Origin: Pleodorina starrii
Lineage: Eukaryota > Chlorophyta > Chlorophyceae > Chlamydomonadales > Volvocaceae
Assembly (NCBI GenBank): GCA_030267565.1
Contig: BRXU01000008.1
Location: forward strand, 868,001 to 932,000
Length of the DNA: 64,000 nt
Reading direction: 5' to 3'
Position 1 is the first letter of the stretch; the number at the start of each line of letters is the position of its first letter. Under the pieces are notes generated by a model, which saw only the letters and a program-made list of their open reading frames with translations, made no database searches and was not told the origin of the DNA. Below are positions 10,277 to 22,792 of the stretch, piece by piece. Both the position numbers and the translations under genes were made by a program.

Positions 10277-13200
10277 ATGGACGACGACGATGATTTTGGG
10301 GATTATGACTTTGACGTCGATAAAATTGTCGAGCAGCATACCTCTCGTGCTGCCGGGCAGGTGGGTGGGCGATTTCATCCAGGCCACGCCCACACCCTGA
10401 GCCCATCTACATACACAGCTGACTTTGGACGTCTCCCTACACCACACTACCCCTTCCACATGAGCAGGCGAGCACACAGCCAGGATCTGGCGAGGGCGGG
10501 CGCGCCGAATCCTTGCAGGCGCCGCTCGGGGCACAACCGGGGCCGCCTCCAGCGCCATTCCCGGGGCCACCGCAGGGGCCGCCACAGCGCGCGTCCCTCC
10601 TTCCGCCTTACTCCAACCCAAATCAGCCCAACACCTTGACGTCCACATCAACCGCGACATACGGCACTTCCTACGGCGGAAACCCGCCGAGGCCGCCGCA
10701 GCCGCCGTACCCGCAGCCACACCAGCAGCATCCCGGCGGGTCCCTCTTCGCGCGCACTGCCCCCCACGCAGCCGCCGGCGGAATTGGCGGCACGACCCTC
10801 GTAAGGCCCCAATACGCCGCCAATGTCACGACGGCGGGTGCGGCGGCGACCAGCAGCACCAACAGCGGCGGCACAGCGACTCAAATACCCGGCCCAGGGC
10901 CCGGACCAGGGCCCGGACCGGGCGCCCATTGCCCCCCTCCCTTCGGCACCAGCACCAGCACCAGCACCTACCAGCCGCCGCCACAAACGTCTGGCGCCGC
11001 TGCCTCGGCTGGGGGTGTACCCCTCAGCAAGCCGATCAGTCTGGGCCAGCAACTGCAACAGGGTGACGGAACGCGCGGCGGCGGAGTGGGCAGCGCCGCG
11101 GCGACCCCAGGCGCTGCGCAGAGCCCGTATGGTAGCTACGCGGCGCCGTTCAGCAGCAGCAACAGTGCGATGTACGGCGGTGCGGCAGCCGTAGGCGCCG
11201 GGACGAGCCACGTTACGGGGGCGTACGGCCCTGCCGGCGGGCCCCCGGGGGACTTCAGGGGGCCGGCGCAGCCGCCGGGTAAGGCCGGTAGGTACTGTGG
11301 TGGCGGCAGGAGCGCGCGCGAGGGGAGAGGAACCAAAGGGCGGGGGAAGGGATCGGGGTCCTGCCGCCGGGTCCGGCACGTACATGGTGCCTGGTGTTTG
11401 TCAGTGGTTGGCCTGATTCGCAGCAATGTCGCTGCGTCGCCGTGTGCTGATTTCCTGGGTGCCCGGGGGTCGTCAGCCCCTTCAGGGTCCCTAACCGGAG
11501 CTACGGTCTCTGGCCCCATTAAGAGTACGTAACCGGAGGTTCATTCTCTGGCCGCAGCGCGGTGCACGGGTTGGGGCGAAGGATGAAAGGCTGAGAGGCT
11601 GAAAGGAAGGGGCGCCTCGGGGTTGATGAAGGAGGAAAAGGGAAGGGAAGGCGGATGGGATGGCGCGGCGCGGCTGCGTGTCATTGTGGGGTCATGGATG
11701 CAGCGAGGACGGGGCAGCAGTCAATAGTCAACAAGATCCCAGCGGCCGGTTTGCCCAACCGACCGCAGCTGCCCGCCCACCATCCTCCCACCACCACCAC
11801 ACAACCACCAGGCTCCAGCGCCCTCCCACCGCCCTCCACAGTCTTCCCCCCGGCGCGTCGAACCACAATGACCTGACCTGACGGCGAGCCGCAGGCGTAA
11901 TCCATGTCCATGTCGCCACCACCGCCACCACCCCGGCCGTCGCCGCGCCGTCCCTCCATGTCGCCTGACACTATCCAGGTTGGAACCAGGGGCCTCCAGG
12001 GCCGGCAACAGCAACAGGGCCAGGGCCGGGACCACTGCTTGGGCCTGGCACCGCCGCCGCCGCCGCCGCCGCCGGGCTCACACGACAAGACAGCACCGGC
12101 GCCGCCGGCCCGGAGCCGACAGCGCTGCCCACCGCCAACCCAACCCACAACCCGGTCGGACCCAACGCAAACCCCCACCACGCCGCAGCGCCCCGGGCGC
12201 ATTCTGGGCAAGCTGCGGCGCCGTCGCCTGCGGGGCCGCCGTACTGGTCCGGCGCGGGCGCGGGCGGCAGCGGCGTCGGGCCGCCGCCGGTGACAGTAAT
12301 GTCGCAGGTCCCGCCGCCCGGCTACGCGTCCCAGATGCCGCCGCCGGGGAACGGGCCGCTGTCGGCCGCGCCTGCCGGCGGCGGCGGTGGGGCGGGCGCC
12401 TATGCTGGCGGTGGCTATGGAGGTGGCGCCGGCGGCGGCGGCAGCGGGGGCTATGGCAGCGGCGGCGGCGGCTATGGTGTCGGTGGGGGCGGCGGTGGTC
12501 CGGCTGCGCATGCGCAGGGGTCAGATGTGGTGGCGCTGCGGGCACACAACAGCGCACTGGAGTGAGTGGGGCCCCCGAGGGGTGGGGGCTGCAGGGGGGC
12601 TGGAGGGGTGGGAAGGTGGGGGCTGGAGGGGGCTGGAGGGGTGGGGAGGTGGGGGCTGGAGGGGGCTGGAGGGGTGGGGAGGTGGGGGCTGGAGGGGGCT
12701 GGAGGGGTGGGGAGGTGGGGGCTGGAGGGGGCTGGAGGGGTGGGGAGGTGGGGGCTGGAGGGGGCTGGAGGGGTGGGGAGGTGGGGGCTGGAGGGGTGGG
12801 GAGATGGGGGCTGGAGGGGTGGGGAGGTGGGGGCTGGAGGGGTGGGCAGGGGTGGCAGCGTCTGGCAGCTCGGGGAGGCGGGCTTCGCCCCCCGGTCGCT
12901 TCCGCCCTCTCATTTGAGTAGCCACCCTCCGTGTACTGGAGGTTCGGGCCCGACAATGGCCAGCAACCACCCGCGCCGGTTGCTGACATTGCAACAACCA
13001 CTTACGAAGCACCGCCACGTAGGGCCCAACTGGAGGAGCTGAGGCGGCAGCTGCAGGAGAGCCACGTGAGGGCCAAATCGGCGCTGTCGGTGAGACGGAG
13101 TGGAGGGCGCTGGGCAGGGAGGGGCACTGCAGGGGGATATGGGGGGAAGAAGGAGAGTGCGGTTGTTGTTTCCTTGCTTGCTTTTCACGGCTTTGGCGGG

Positions 13201-16200
13201 AGGGGCCGCGGCTTTTGAAACGCGAGCCGTGGGGAAGGAGGCGGGCTGGGGATCCGAGGGGGGGGACCCGTAGCCGGGGTTGCCGGTCTTGCCGGCGCAG
13301 GCAGCAGGGGCAGCTGAGGGAGCAAGTATTGGGGCCGCTCAGCGGCTCTTCGTTGTTCCCTTTCCCTCCCTTCCCTTCTCTTCTCTTCGCTTTCGGGCAA
13401 CAGCTGTCCCGTCCACAGTTTGGTTGGGGAGTGGGGTGTGCCGCTGTCTGTCCACAGCAACTCCGGGCGAACCGAAGGACGAACCGCCGGCAAGACCGGC
13501 GCAGGCAGCAGGGGCAGCTGAGGGAGCAAGTATTGGGGCCGCTCAGCGGCTCTTCGTTGTTCCCTTTCCCTCCCTTCCCTTCTCTTCTCTTCGCTTTCGG
13601 GCAACAGCTGTCCCGTCCACAGTTTGGTTGGGGAGTGGGGTGTGCCGCTGTCTGTCCACAGCAACTCCGGGCGAACCGAAGGACGAACCGAAGGACAGAC
13701 GGACAGACTGTTATCCTGGCTGCACCCCCCTCCCATGATGTTGCCGTTGCCAGTTCTGACAGCTTAGAGGGTGGGAGTTTCGGGAGTTTTAGAGCAAGCA
13801 CGCGCATGCCAGCTTTTCAGTCAGCTTTTGGACACATCTACGTCGCTAAAATTACGATTGGTACACATGTCTACAACATCGCACCGCACAAAATGCGGTG
13901 CGGCTTCGTCCGAGGCGGCTTACAACACTTCCGACACCGATAAGATGCTGGGACGGCTCAACCGCGGGTCAAGCAGCAATGTCGGTAACGTTTGGGAATG
14001 GGTGGGATAACATTAACAGTTCCGGAGGTTCAGCGGCTGTCGCAGCTTGATCATCAACGTCCGCAGTGACTCATTATTTTGTAAAGGAGCATATCACTCC
14101 CTGAACCCCTCCCATGTACGTGACCGCCCCCATATCCTGTCGCCCCTATGTTGCCCTGCTGCCCCCCCCCCTACTCCCTGACCCCCCCCCCGCAGCTTCA
14201 AGAGCAGCTGCAACACGCACATGCCGAGGTGGGTGCCGAGGTCCTCGGGGTGCGCCTTGCGTGCGGGTCGGCTTGCACTACCTCTATCTAATCGGGAGCC
14301 CGTGAGGGGGGCGAGGAGGGGGCGGAGGGGGGCGCGGCTCCCCTCTGCCGAGAACGATGGAGCGGGAACGAAAGAGAGCGGGAAAGAGAGCGACCCAGTG
14401 CGGCCAGTGGGTTGTTGTTGAATCGGCCCCGCCTCACCCGACTTGCGCCCCAACCCGATGCCCCGGACCGACCCACGGGTCACTCACCTCTCCCTCCCTC
14501 CCTGCCTCCCTCCCCGCACAGGCGCAAGAGCTGCAGCGGAAGCACCGAGATGCGTCCATTCGGTTGCAGGTACGCTGGGTACGGGGAAGTCTGCGGGTGG
14601 GTCTGCGGATGGCGCTGAGGGTGGGTGTTCCGAGTCGGCGACCAAATACCGCCCGGGCTGGGTCGGTGCCGCTGCCGCTACAGCCGCAGCACCAAGCCGT
14701 GGCTGCCTTCTCCGCCTGCCCGCCCTCCAACCCCATGCAGCACACGTTTCGACGTCCAGCCTGATCCAGCCCGCACCGCAACGACCCGCAGCCGCCGCCG
14801 TCTGCCCCACGCCGGCGGATTGCGCCATGCTCCCCTTCCCACAGTTGTCAGCTCTGCGGACTGCCGTGTCCCTGTCCCCTCCCCCGCCCCGCCCGGTCGT
14901 CAATGGAAGTGCGCTGTCTGACACCTTACGTTGGGATACCGGTAACCGTAGTAGCAGCAGAGACACCCAAACCACAACGCCTCAGACCCGCGGCCCGCAG
15001 CCCTGAGAGCCGTCGGATGCAACCCCCAACCCACCCACCACCACACACACACACACACCCCACCCCCACTCCCACCACCACCTACGGCGGCGGCGGCGCG
15101 TATGCCCCCACATGGCCCTCCCTCCCTCCCTCCCTCGCTGTCTCTGTCTCTGTGTCCAGGAAGAGCGATCCAAGGCGGAGGCGTCGGAGCGGGAGAGGAA
15201 GGAGGTGCGGCAGCGCGGGGCGCGCAAGGGGGGGGTGACGTCGGAGCAAGGGGGGGTGACGTCGGAGGGGGGGTGACTTCACCGTTTGGGCGCATGTTTG
15301 TACCCCGGGTGCACCCTTACGCCCTCTTACGCCCTACCCCTCTTCCCCCCTTGCCCGTAAGGCCCACGACAAGTGCCTGATGCTGGAGGCGGAGCTTCAT
15401 AAGGCCCGCGCAGCCTCCGGAGGCGCCGCCGCCGCCACCGGCACCTCGCGCACGCCGCCGCCCAAGCAGGGCGGCCGAAGCCCCGCAGCCGCCGCCGCCG
15501 GAGGCGGCGGCGGCAGCGGCGCCAAGCGGCAGCGCCAGGGAGCTCCGGAACCGTACGGCTACCCACTCCAGGGGCAACCTAGCCAGGGCCAGCGGCAGCA
15601 GCAGCAAAGCCAGCAGCGACTTCGCCAGCTGCCGCCGCAGCAGCAGCAGCTACAACAGCCGCAGAGGAGGCAGGGGGTGCATGAGGATGAGCCGATGGGG
15701 GAGGCGGCGGCGCCGGCGGAGGCCTTTGGCCCGGCTGCAGCGGCGGCGGTGGGTGAGCGGGCAGGGGGGGGGGCGGGGGGCTATCGTCTGTCTAGCCTGC
15801 ACGGCTAGCAACCGGTGTAAAAGCAGGTTCCCCTTGTAATCACCGAATACTATCGCCGACCGGACGGTCCAGTCGGTCTGGTGAAGTGATGCTGGGTGCG
15901 GACTACACAGATTGTGAACTGGAGAAAGGAAGGAGGGTAGGGAGGGAGGGGAGCGGAGGGTGAGAGGAGGAGGTGGGAGCAGGTGACCGGGTCGAGCGGC
16001 TTTGGGAAGCTGTGACCGGCTGAGGCGCTGCGCTGCGCTGCGCTGCGAGGCGCGCTGGGAAGGGCGCATGGTGGGCAAGGTGGCAGCTTGCGGGGCTTAC
16101 GCAACCACAAGCACCCGAGCCCCAGCGAAGCCGCTGGATCCCACACGACCTGCCCCGCCCTATTCCACCCTGACCTGACATGACATGACATGACATGACA

Positions 16201-19200
16201 TGACATGACCTTCCGCTCACCAACGCGCCCTTGCCCAGCCGTGACGTGCTGCCCCTGACCTGACCCGACCTGTCCTGACCCGACCTGCGACTCCGAACTG
16301 GGGGGAGTTTGCTGCTGCTGACTCGTTGAGGTGATATACTGCTGACCGCCGTCATTGGAAACCACCATGTCGTGGCCCTTGCAGCACCCGCACGGAGGCG
16401 CTAGCGGCAGCACCGTCACCACCGCGCCAGCACCAGCAGCCGCAGCCGCGGCCACCACAGCCGCCGCAGCCGCCGCGGCCCCACAGCCGGCCCTGCTCCT
16501 CGCCGCGCTCGAGGGCCTGCGTGCCGCCCGCCTGCCGCTGTGGCAGCGCCTCTGGTGCTCGTGCGCAGAGTCACTCACAGTGCTGATGCATCCCACCGCG
16601 CCGGCGGCGGCGGCGGCGGCTGCCGCCGCGGCAGCGGCGGCGGCGGCAGCGGAGGACGACGACGGCTCCGCCGCCGGCCCCGGTCCCAGCTCCCTTGCGG
16701 CGGCCACTGCCGCCGCAGCGGCGGCGGGCCTGGCTCCTCTGCACTCGCAGCACCCGCTGGGCTGCAGTCAGGTCAGCCAAATCGCTTTTACGCAGGTGGG
16801 GGGGAGGGTGCGTGGCGGCGGCGGCGGCCGGCGCGGCAGCGGCGACGGCGGTGGCGGCGGTGGCGCGGGGGGAGTGGATGTCGGGGTCCGCTGCGCGGGG
16901 CTGGCGGAGGCGGTGCGGTCGCAGCTGCGGGCGCTGGCGGCGGGTCGGGGCGACGGCCGGGCGGTGTTGCTGGAGGTGCTGGCGCTGCTGCAGGTGAGGG
17001 TTTTAGGGGGTTTAGGGTTTTAGGGGTTTAGGGGTTTTAGGGTTTTAACTGTGTAACATGAATGGTAGCAAATGGCAGCATTAGCGTGGGGCCGTGTCGC
17101 GATGAATGAAGCAGCCAATCAGGTCGAGAGACATGCGCTGTGAAGGGTCTGAGGTGGAATGCGGGTCAGTCTTCGCGGGGACCTGTCCTCGGGATGGGAT
17201 GGGATGGGATGGCATGGGATGGGATGAGGGTTTTTTGGCCAGGCAGTGACGGCACGGGTGGTGACAACCGTGTGCAGCAAAGACGTAACCGCGGGTGCCA
17301 CAGCGCCCGTCTAACGAAAGCGCGGGTGGCGGGTGACGGCCCGGGCGGCCGGGCCAGAGGCCATTGTCGGCGCTACGTTGCTTCGGTGTCATTTGGGTTG
17401 CGGCATCACGTGGTGTGGGGACGGAAGAGGTTGGGCGGTGGACCGCACGGCGGCAGGTGTGTGCTCGGAGGGGGGCGTGGACGCGGACGCAGACGCGGGC
17501 GAGGTGGCGGGCGGTGGTCGCCAGCGCGCAGCGGATTCGTTTCATCCCTCCCCTTTGCGGCGTGCCGGTGCAGGCGGCGGCCTGGGGCCGAGGTCTTGGC
17601 GGCAGTGGCGGCGACGACGCAGCCGGGGACGGCGGCGCAGCCGCGCAGGCTGCTGCTGCGGCGGGCGGGGCGCCTGCCGCCGCCGCCGCCCCGGACGGGA
17701 CGGCGGACGACCCAGCGGCCGCCGTCCCACGACACGCGCAGCAACGGCAGCTGCGGCATGAGGAGGAGGAGGAGGCGGCAGAGGCGGCAGTGGCGCTGCG
17801 GCCTCTGGTGGGGCCCTGTGTGGATCTGTTGGCGGGGCTGCTGGCGCACTCGGAGGCGTGCAGGTGCGGGCGGGCGGGGCGGGTTGGCGGGGGATAAGAA
17901 TGACGCACCGCAGCGAGGGGGAGGGGGGGGGGGTATCCACGTATAGGCCGGAGCCCGTAACCGGGGGTGGGGGCCGCACGGGGGCCTCCGGGCAGGCGAA
18001 ATTATCTAAGTGGGGTGCGGCAGCGCTCGGCGGGTTTTGGGCTTGCCAGGCAGGACCGGTAGGCAGGGGGTGGAGGGCGGAGCAGGGGGTTGTGCGCCGG
18101 GGATTGCAGAGCGGCAGACCGGCAGATCCCACAGTGCGGGAGGGCCGTGGTGGAGAGGGCGGGGAGGCTGGGGAGTTGTGCAGGAGACGTTATGGACGGC
18201 GAGGCAAGGTGAGGCGAGGCGGCGTTGACGTGGCTTATGGGGATGTTTCTGATCAACGCAGGATTGCCGTCGGCGTGCCCTCGACAGCGTACGGCGGTGG
18301 CGCGACGGCGGCGGCGGCGGCGGCGGCTTCTACGTCCTTGTCGTCTTCCGTGGCGGTGACGTCGGTGTGGGCCAGCGGCGGCGGGTGTGCTGGCGAGCTC
18401 CGCCGCGGGGGCCTGCCGTACTTACTCCCGTCGGCCGCGGGTGCTGTCGGCGGCGTCGCCTCCGCAGCAGCAGCGGCCCGCGCCGAGCGGCGGCGGCAGG
18501 TCCGCAGCTACATGTACGGCAATGGTGAAGGGCCTGTCGACAGCGGCGACGGCGGCGGGGCATTTGACCCGGGGGGCTTGCAAGCGGGTGCGATCGATAG
18601 AGTACGGCACGAGAGCGCCGCCGCCGCTGGCGTGGGCCGCTGCAAAGCGGCCGGCGGCGACGGGCTGCTCTGCGGCCTGGGCGATCTTGTACGGCTGCTG
18701 CTGACGGTGGCGGCGACGTGCGGCGACGGCGACGACGACGACGCTGAAAAAGCTCTCGCCACTGCCGCCGCTGCTGCTGCCGCCGCCGCCGCAATGGGCG
18801 CGTTGGCGGGGTCGACGACTGCGTCTCCGGTGGACGCATTGGCCTGCGTCGCCTCTGCGTTCAGCGCCCTGGCGGCTGCGCTGCCGGCCATGTCCGGCCG
18901 CCAGGTGGGTGGGGTACACCGCTGAGATCTCGGCAGCGCGACCGACCGACCCGCGGGTCGTTTGGGACTTGACCGGGAAGCAAACCTTCCTGGTAAGTCG
19001 CACTACAGTCGCAGCTACAACCTGCTGTGACGACCTCTCCCACAGATCGGCTTCTGCCCCACCCCCGCACCCCCGCTGCTGCTATCGCCCCCCCTCCCTC
19101 TCTCCTGCCGTTGCCTTATAAGCCAATGCTCTTGAACGTTTTTGGAAACAGATCGGCGCACGCGCGCACCTCAACCCTCCCTCCCTCCCTCACGCGCGCC

Positions 19201-21789
19201 TCCCACTCTCCGTCTCACTCTCTGCCTCCGCCTCCCGCCTCCCGGATCTCACAAAGCAGGCGCTGCTCCCGGTCCTGCTCGACCCGCCGCGCCTGCTGGT
19301 GCCGCTGCTGTGCCGCGCCACCCCGCCGCCGCGCCTCGCCGCCACCCGCCTGCTGCACCTGCTGATGGAGAGCCCGCGCTGCGTCGCCGCCGCCGCAGCC
19401 GCCCTGGGCGTGCCGGGCTACGAGTCGCCCGCCGCCGACCACTGCCCCGCCGGCCGCCACAACCCCGAAACGGACCAGCGTCCGCGCCCGCTGTACGACA
19501 CGCCCGGCGCCCTGGATCCAGCGGCTGCCGTACAGTTGCTCACTGCGCTCCTGGACGCGCTGGATCCGGAGGAGGAGGGCGAGGAGGAGGAGGGACCGGG
19601 CGGCGGCGGCGGCGCGCGGCTGCGGAGCAGCGACGGTGGCGGTGACGGCGGTGCGCCGTATGAGGTGCCCCGGCGCGTGTTGTCGCTCCTGGCGATGCTT
19701 CTGGACTCGGGGCACGAGGCGCTGGTGGGGGCGCTGTGCTGCCCGCCGTGGCTGGCGGTGAGTGGGGTTCCATCGGAAGATTTGTTTGTTCGAAGCGGCT
19801 GGGTCTGTGGGAAGTGGTGGGCCCACCTGGGCCGGCTGGGCGCCGTGGGAGGCGGGTTAGGGAAGCGCGGGGGGGATGCGGCCACGGCGCTGGGGACGCG
19901 GGTTCTAGAGAACGCGGCCGCGCAGAGGGTGTACGGACCGTCGGAGGGGAGCGCTACCGCGGGCTCGTCTCGGTGGAGAGATGCGGTCATCAGCCCCTCA
20001 GCCCATCCGCCCGGGGCGCCTGCCTGCCTGCCTGTCGGTTCACTGCCGCAACGGAGCGAGCGCCCCGCCCGTGCTTGCCGCCTTACCCTATGCTGCCCGG
20101 TCCGCTGCCGCCCACGAAACCTGTCAGGGCTACGGACTGCCGCTGAGGCTGCTGGCGCTCGCGGACGCGGCGTGCGCCCCGCCAGGTGCGTATCCGCCAG
20201 CGGAACGGGGAGGCTGACTGGTGGTGACTGGACGGGCGCCGCGGGAGAGGGCTCGACTTGACGCCGGGGCGGGAGAAGGGGGGACGGTTGGGGGCAGCGG
20301 CAAACGCAGCGGCCACCCAGCGGCGGGGTGCTTGCAGTGCGGGCGGCGGTGAGTGCCGGAAATGTGCGGCGCATGCGGGAGGCTGCGCTGCCGTGAGCCC
20401 CACCCATGTGACAGGCCCGATACGTGCGGCACATGCCTGCTACCGTAACCCGTAACACCGCAACCCTTGGCTCTCCTGACCGAAGCCCCGGACGCCCTCA
20501 TCGTGGCCTGGCGGCCTCCGCCCGCTCCTTCCTCGCTGTGTGCGCGACGTGCGGGTGGTTGCCCTGCACCCCATCCTCCCTCCCTCCCGTGCCCCCCCTT
20601 CCTCCTGCAGGCTCCGATGACCCTCTGGAGCCGGTCTACCCCAGCCCCGCCAGCCCCGCCCTGACCATTGTGACGGGCGCGTGTGTGCCGGCCGCCGAGT
20701 GGCTGCAGGTAAGGACTGAAGGGGACGGGGGGCCAAGGTTGAGGGAGGTGCGGGGCGGGGCGGCGGGTACGCCGGTGACGCTGATGACGGGACTCCACTC
20801 CTCCTCCGGGGCGCTGAGCGCTGTGTGACCCATTGGTGTTTGACTGCCGTACCGTGTGTGGGTGTTTATGGTGTGCAGCGGCTGCGTGTGGCCCAGGAGG
20901 CTCTGGTGCTGCTCAAGGAGCTGCTCACAAGCGGGAGCGAGGACACGCGTGAGCAGGGGGGCATGGGGGGGGGGGGAGGAGGGAAGGGGAAGGGAGGGGG
21001 GAAGGGGAAGAGAGGGAGGGGTGCGGGTCGAGTAGTTAGGGGCGGGGTCAGGGCATAGGACGGTGGTGGGGAGTAAAAAATGATACCGCAGCGGAGACGG
21101 AGACGGCGTTAGCGAATGGACCCCGAACCCAGTAATACTTACCGAACATACCTGTAACCTTACCGAGCTGAAAAGACGCAGCGAGCGGGTGGGGAGCGGG
21201 GGAGGTCTTATCGAGGAGGGAGCGCCATGCCGACGACGCTAAGCACCCGGGCGGGGCTCTTATAAAACCTAAAACCCCTTCCACCCCTCCCATCCCCACG
21301 TAGCCTCGCTGACTCTGCTGCGGTTCGTCGTCGTTCTGACCTCCGCCCCCTCGCCCGACAACAACCCACTCCCCCCACCCCATCTGTCCAGGCCGCGCCG
21401 CGCTGCACGACCTGGCCTCCCCCTCCCCCGACTCGGACTCCCAGCAGCTGGTGGAGCTGGCCACCAGCCGCCTGGCCGCCTGGCCCCGCTGCCCACCGGA
21501 GCTGAGGCAGCCCGCACTGGGGCCCGAGGCGGGGCTGGCGCCGCCGGAGCTGGCGCCCTGGGCGGCGCGGCTGGCGCTGGGCGGCAGTGGCGCGGCGGGA
21601 AGGGCGGGGGCGCGAGGGGGAGGAGGAGGAGGAGGGGGTGGGGCTGTGGTGGTGTGCAGTGTGGAGGCGGTGGGGGCGCTGGCAGGCAGCGTGCGGCGGC
21701 GGTGGCAGCACTGGCAGATGCAGCAGCAGCAGGCGTGGCAGCAGTTTCAGGCGCAACAGCAGCAGCAGCAGATGCAGCAGCAACTTTAG
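10277..21789 (+). CDS. Large coiled-coil protein, possibly ATRIP-like (16 exons, 1,598 aa)
   Basis: Exons by phase matching: 10277-10360, 10519-11278, 11979-12561, 13023-13089, 14196-14228, 14522-14569, 15160-15204, 15362-15748, 16385-16993, 17574-17863, 18262-18904, 19260-19757, 20002-20185, 20611-20708, 20879-20948, 21392-21789. They sum to 4,797 nt with no stop before TAG. The acceptors at 13023 and 20002 are the least certain. The N-terminus is acidic (MDDDDDFGDYDFDVDKIVEQ). A Pro/Gly/Ala linker follows, then heptads (LRAHNSALEAQLEELRRQLQ, LQEQLQHAHAE, EERSKAEASERERKE), a Gln-rich segment, and a long Leu/Ala helical region (ALLPVLLDPPRLLVPLLC, LRVAQEALVLLKELL) ending in Gln runs. An acidic RPA-binding-like N-terminus, then a coiled coil, then a helical-repeat C-terminus is the layout of ATRIP, the ATR kinase partner in DNA-damage signalling. 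That identity is inferred from layout, not from a diagnostic motif. The alternative is a lineage-specific coiled-coil protein. Confidence 0.65.
12586..12860. repeat. G-rich minisatellite in an intron
   Basis: Repeats of about 33 bp built from GGGGCTGGAGGGG and TGGGGAGGTGG lie in the third intron of the coiled-coil protein gene. The plus strand is almost free of C, so G-quadruplex formation is possible. Confidence 0.85.
13292..13699. repeat. 204-bp tandem duplication in an intron
   Basis: Two consecutive copies start at 13292 and 13496 with CCGGCGCAGGCAGCAGG and are essentially identical through a CT-rich tract and GTCTGTCCACAGC. Each carries a polypyrimidine tract followed by AG, so it could act as a decoy splice acceptor. 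Both lie in the fourth intron of the coiled-coil protein gene. Confidence 0.85.
16172..16209. repeat. Pentanucleotide (TGACA)n microsatellite
   Basis: About seven units of TGACA/CATGA lie in the intron before the exon that starts at 16385. Confidence 0.85.
16996..17048 (+). repeat. Interstitial telomere-like tract, TTTTAGGG/TTTAGGG type
   Basis: Just inside the donor at 16994 lies GGGTTTTAGGGGG, TTTAGGG, TTTTAGGGG, TTTAGGGG, TTTTAGGG, TTTTAA. TTTTAGGG is the known Chlamydomonas telomere unit and TTTAGGG the common plant-type unit. Here both are mixed. Confidence 0.8.
17193..17230. repeat. Pentanucleotide (GGGAT)n microsatellite
   Basis: Units of GGGAT with one GGCAT variant lie in the intron between the exons at 16385-16993 and 17574-17863. 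Confidence 0.85.
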
Positions 21790-22138
21790 CAGATTTAGGG
21801 GTTACAGGGTGGGCGTGCTGTGCGGGGCGCATTTGAGGACTTCAGTGTGTGTGTGTGCGTGGTGGTGGGCGATGGGAGATGAGGGAGTGTTCCTTGGCTC
21901 TGCTTGCAGGCTGATGCAGGGCATGGCCACTGGTGGCTTTACGAGTGATGAATGGAAACTCAGATCAATATGGGACCGGCTGCGAGCGTGAAGGGTATAC
22001 GACCCACTTCCCAGCTTCCCGCCACATGTGCTGCTGTTGTAGCGTGTTGCATGTCGGGAAAGGCGGGATTGTCAAGCGGCAGAGTCTAATCCCGGCGCAT
22101 GCTTTGGAGAGATCATAACTTGCTTGCTTGAGAGATGC

Positions 22139-22160
22139 TGTAAGCCGATGTTCGGCTTAT
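22139..22160 (+). terminator. TGTAA polyadenylation signal overlapping a hairpin
   Basis: TGTAA at 22139-22143 lies 350 nt after the stop of the coiled-coil protein gene and matches the usual green-algal signal. It overlaps a perfect 8-bp stem, TAAGCCGA/TCGGCTTA (22141-22148 and 22152-22159), with a 3-base loop. Confidence 0.5.
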
Positions 22161-22531
22161 AGCATAACTTTGCGTGGAGGGGCCCGCGCGAGACCGTACA
22201 CAGAAGACGAATATTTTAGATGATGGCGGATGGAGTGTTCGACGCCGTCCGGTGATTGGTGGCGCGCATGGCACCAACTTCCGAGTTTGTGTAATTTGAC
22301 GGAGCGTCCCTATCTTACGTACTCGCGGGCTCCGTCAGGCTGCCATGAATTGTCGGCTGTTCTCCCTCTGCGCTCTCGGACTGTGCTGGCTCTTCGCTAG
22401 GATACTGAAGTGTCATCGTAAAATGGTCCCCAGGATAACCATGACGGATTGCTCCGCATCCCCGACCCGCCTACCCAATCTGCAATCACCCAAAGCAGCC
22501 GGGCGAGATACGCGTAATAGTCATAATAGAG

Positions 22532-22536
22532 TTACA
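22532..22536 (-). terminator. TGTAA polyadenylation signal for the PsbTn-like gene
   Basis: Reads TTACA on the plus strand, about 257 nt downstream of the minus-strand stop codon. Sequence and position fit. There is no transcript support. Confidence 0.4.
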
Positions 22537-22792
22537 CTTAGTCTTCTCTCGGGTATGTTCCACCACGCCCCACAGCACGGCTTCACACGGTACAGAGGCT
22601 CCGGGCCGTAAGCCCCCCTCGCCAAAATTGTGTATAGAGTGTATGCAGGGCGGGGTCAGACAGGCACCCAAGCGTGGGCCCCTCCCCAACACCGGTCATG
22701 ACGACGACCGAACCGAATCGGCTGTGACTGCTGCCATCCGCGGCGTGGATCCTCTATACGACGCCATCCGCTGAAGGATTTGCGAAGTACGA

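Larger units (their letters stand above)
21790..22792. other. Convergent 3' region between the coiled-coil and PsbTn-like genes
   Basis: Holds the 3' UTRs of two convergent genes. TGTAA signals occur at 22139-22143 and 22290-22294 on the plus strand and at 22532-22536 on the minus strand. No additional exon is supported. Confidence 0.5.

Noticed and set aside
12078..13807. Long minus-strand Pro/Ser-rich frames (307 and 428 aa)
   Set aside because: They are antisense shadows of Gly-rich exons and G-rich intron minisatellites of the plus-strand gene.
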